Assembly: GCA_900762945.1 (NCBI GenBank)
Contig: CAAFIN010000031.1
Location: 1 to 5,269 of the forward strand
Length of the DNA stretch: 5,269 nt
Direction of reading: 5' to 3'
Source of the DNA: Clostridia bacterium
Lineage (GTDB): Bacteria; Bacillota; Clostridia; Christensenellales; Pumilibacteraceae
The translations under genes were made by a program, and so were the position numbers. A model generated the notes under the pieces. That model did no database searches. It had not been told where the DNA came from and saw nothing but the letters and a program-made list of their open reading frames with translations. Within the stretch, counting starts at the first letter, position 1. Every line of letters starts with the position of its first letter. This document shows positions 5,049 to 5,269 of this stretch, one piece after another.

Positions 5049-5269
5049 CGGTTTTATACCTACCGCGCCGTTATTTTATGTCGCTTTATACGAGTTTTAG
5101 TCGCTTTAACGCACGCAGCGCCGTCCGGATTCGAAGTTTTCGCACGCAATTTAACGATAATATATACCATAAACCGATACTCAACTCGCAAAATCGCATA
5201 TAAACGGCGTAAAAATACAAAAAGCCGACAAATCGCGGCATATACGTTTCACTCGCGGCGTTTCGCTCC
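5028..5269. other. Upstream stretch without a convincing gene
   Basis: Beyond the promoter and the direct repeats I see no supported gene. One minus-strand frame is open from the right edge to TAA 5088-5086 (about 60 codons, hydrophobic around FVGFLYFYAVYMRF with a basic end). It has mixed composition, no recognisable motif and a poor ribosome binding site, so it is not called. Confidence 0.4.
5080..5108. repeat. Pair of 9-bp direct repeats upstream of the receiver promoter
   Basis: GTCGCTTTA occurs at 5080-5088 and at 5100-5108, exactly 20 bases apart, that is two helical turns on the same DNA face. In minus-strand sense each copy reads TAAAGCGAC followed by an A-rich run. They lie at about -67 to -95 relative to the predicted start, a position typical of activator sites. 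Confidence 0.45.

Noticed and set aside
5086..5269. Minus-strand frame open from the right edge, about 60 codons
   Set aside because: No motif, no good start signal and AT-mixed composition. It could be a gene tail continuing outside the window, but nothing supports that.

Overview
The window looks like part of an anaerobic, low-oxygen Clostridia-type (Firmicutes) genome with fairly GC-rich genes. The evidence is strong GGAGG/GAGG ribosome binding sites, a split archaeal-type glutamate synthase of the kind common in Clostridia, a receiver protein that most resembles the N-terminal half of Spo0A, and remnants of RHS/YD-repeat genes. An uncultured gut lineage (for example Christensenellales-like) would fit, but this is inference and not read from a marker gene.

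Positions 1-3516 (+ strand) are an operon. A possible upstream gene tail ends at 78. It is followed by three tightly packed genes that together equal one bacterial GltB large subunit: a class II glutaminase (83-1195), an FMN synthase subunit with an N-terminal 2x[4Fe-4S] ferredoxin (1192-2697, ATGA overlap with the glutaminase gene) and a GXGXG beta-helix subunit (2710-3435). A strong intrinsic terminator at 3467-3516 closes the operon. No NAD(P)H/FAD reductase (GltD-type) subunit lies inside the visible part, so electrons must enter through the ferredoxin domain from ferredoxin or from a reductase encoded elsewhere.

Positions 3518-4404 are a long AT-rich stretch with no intact gene. It is not empty. 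On the minus strand I can read a decayed RHS-repeat core module (about 3982-3765) broken by frameshifts and stops, and possibly a second, shorter trace of the same motif near 4245-4231. Also on the minus strand are a sigma70-like promoter (4322-4295), a palindromic hairpin with a T run (4234-4200) and a clear intrinsic terminator (4083-4053). These could delimit a small RNA or the remains of an RHS tip cassette.

Positions 4405-4935 (- strand) encode a 176-residue Spo0A-like receiver protein in which the phospho-accepting Asp is Ser and the conserved Thr is Val, and which has no complete output domain. It has a good promoter (5048-5020), a GGAGG site, and a pair of 9-bp direct repeats spaced 20 bp apart upstream. 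Positions 5028-5269 show no convincing gene.

The glutamate synthase genes are ordinary metabolism. The points worth a second look are the phosphorylation-dead truncated Spo0A-like protein and the RHS graveyard with transcription signals beside it.
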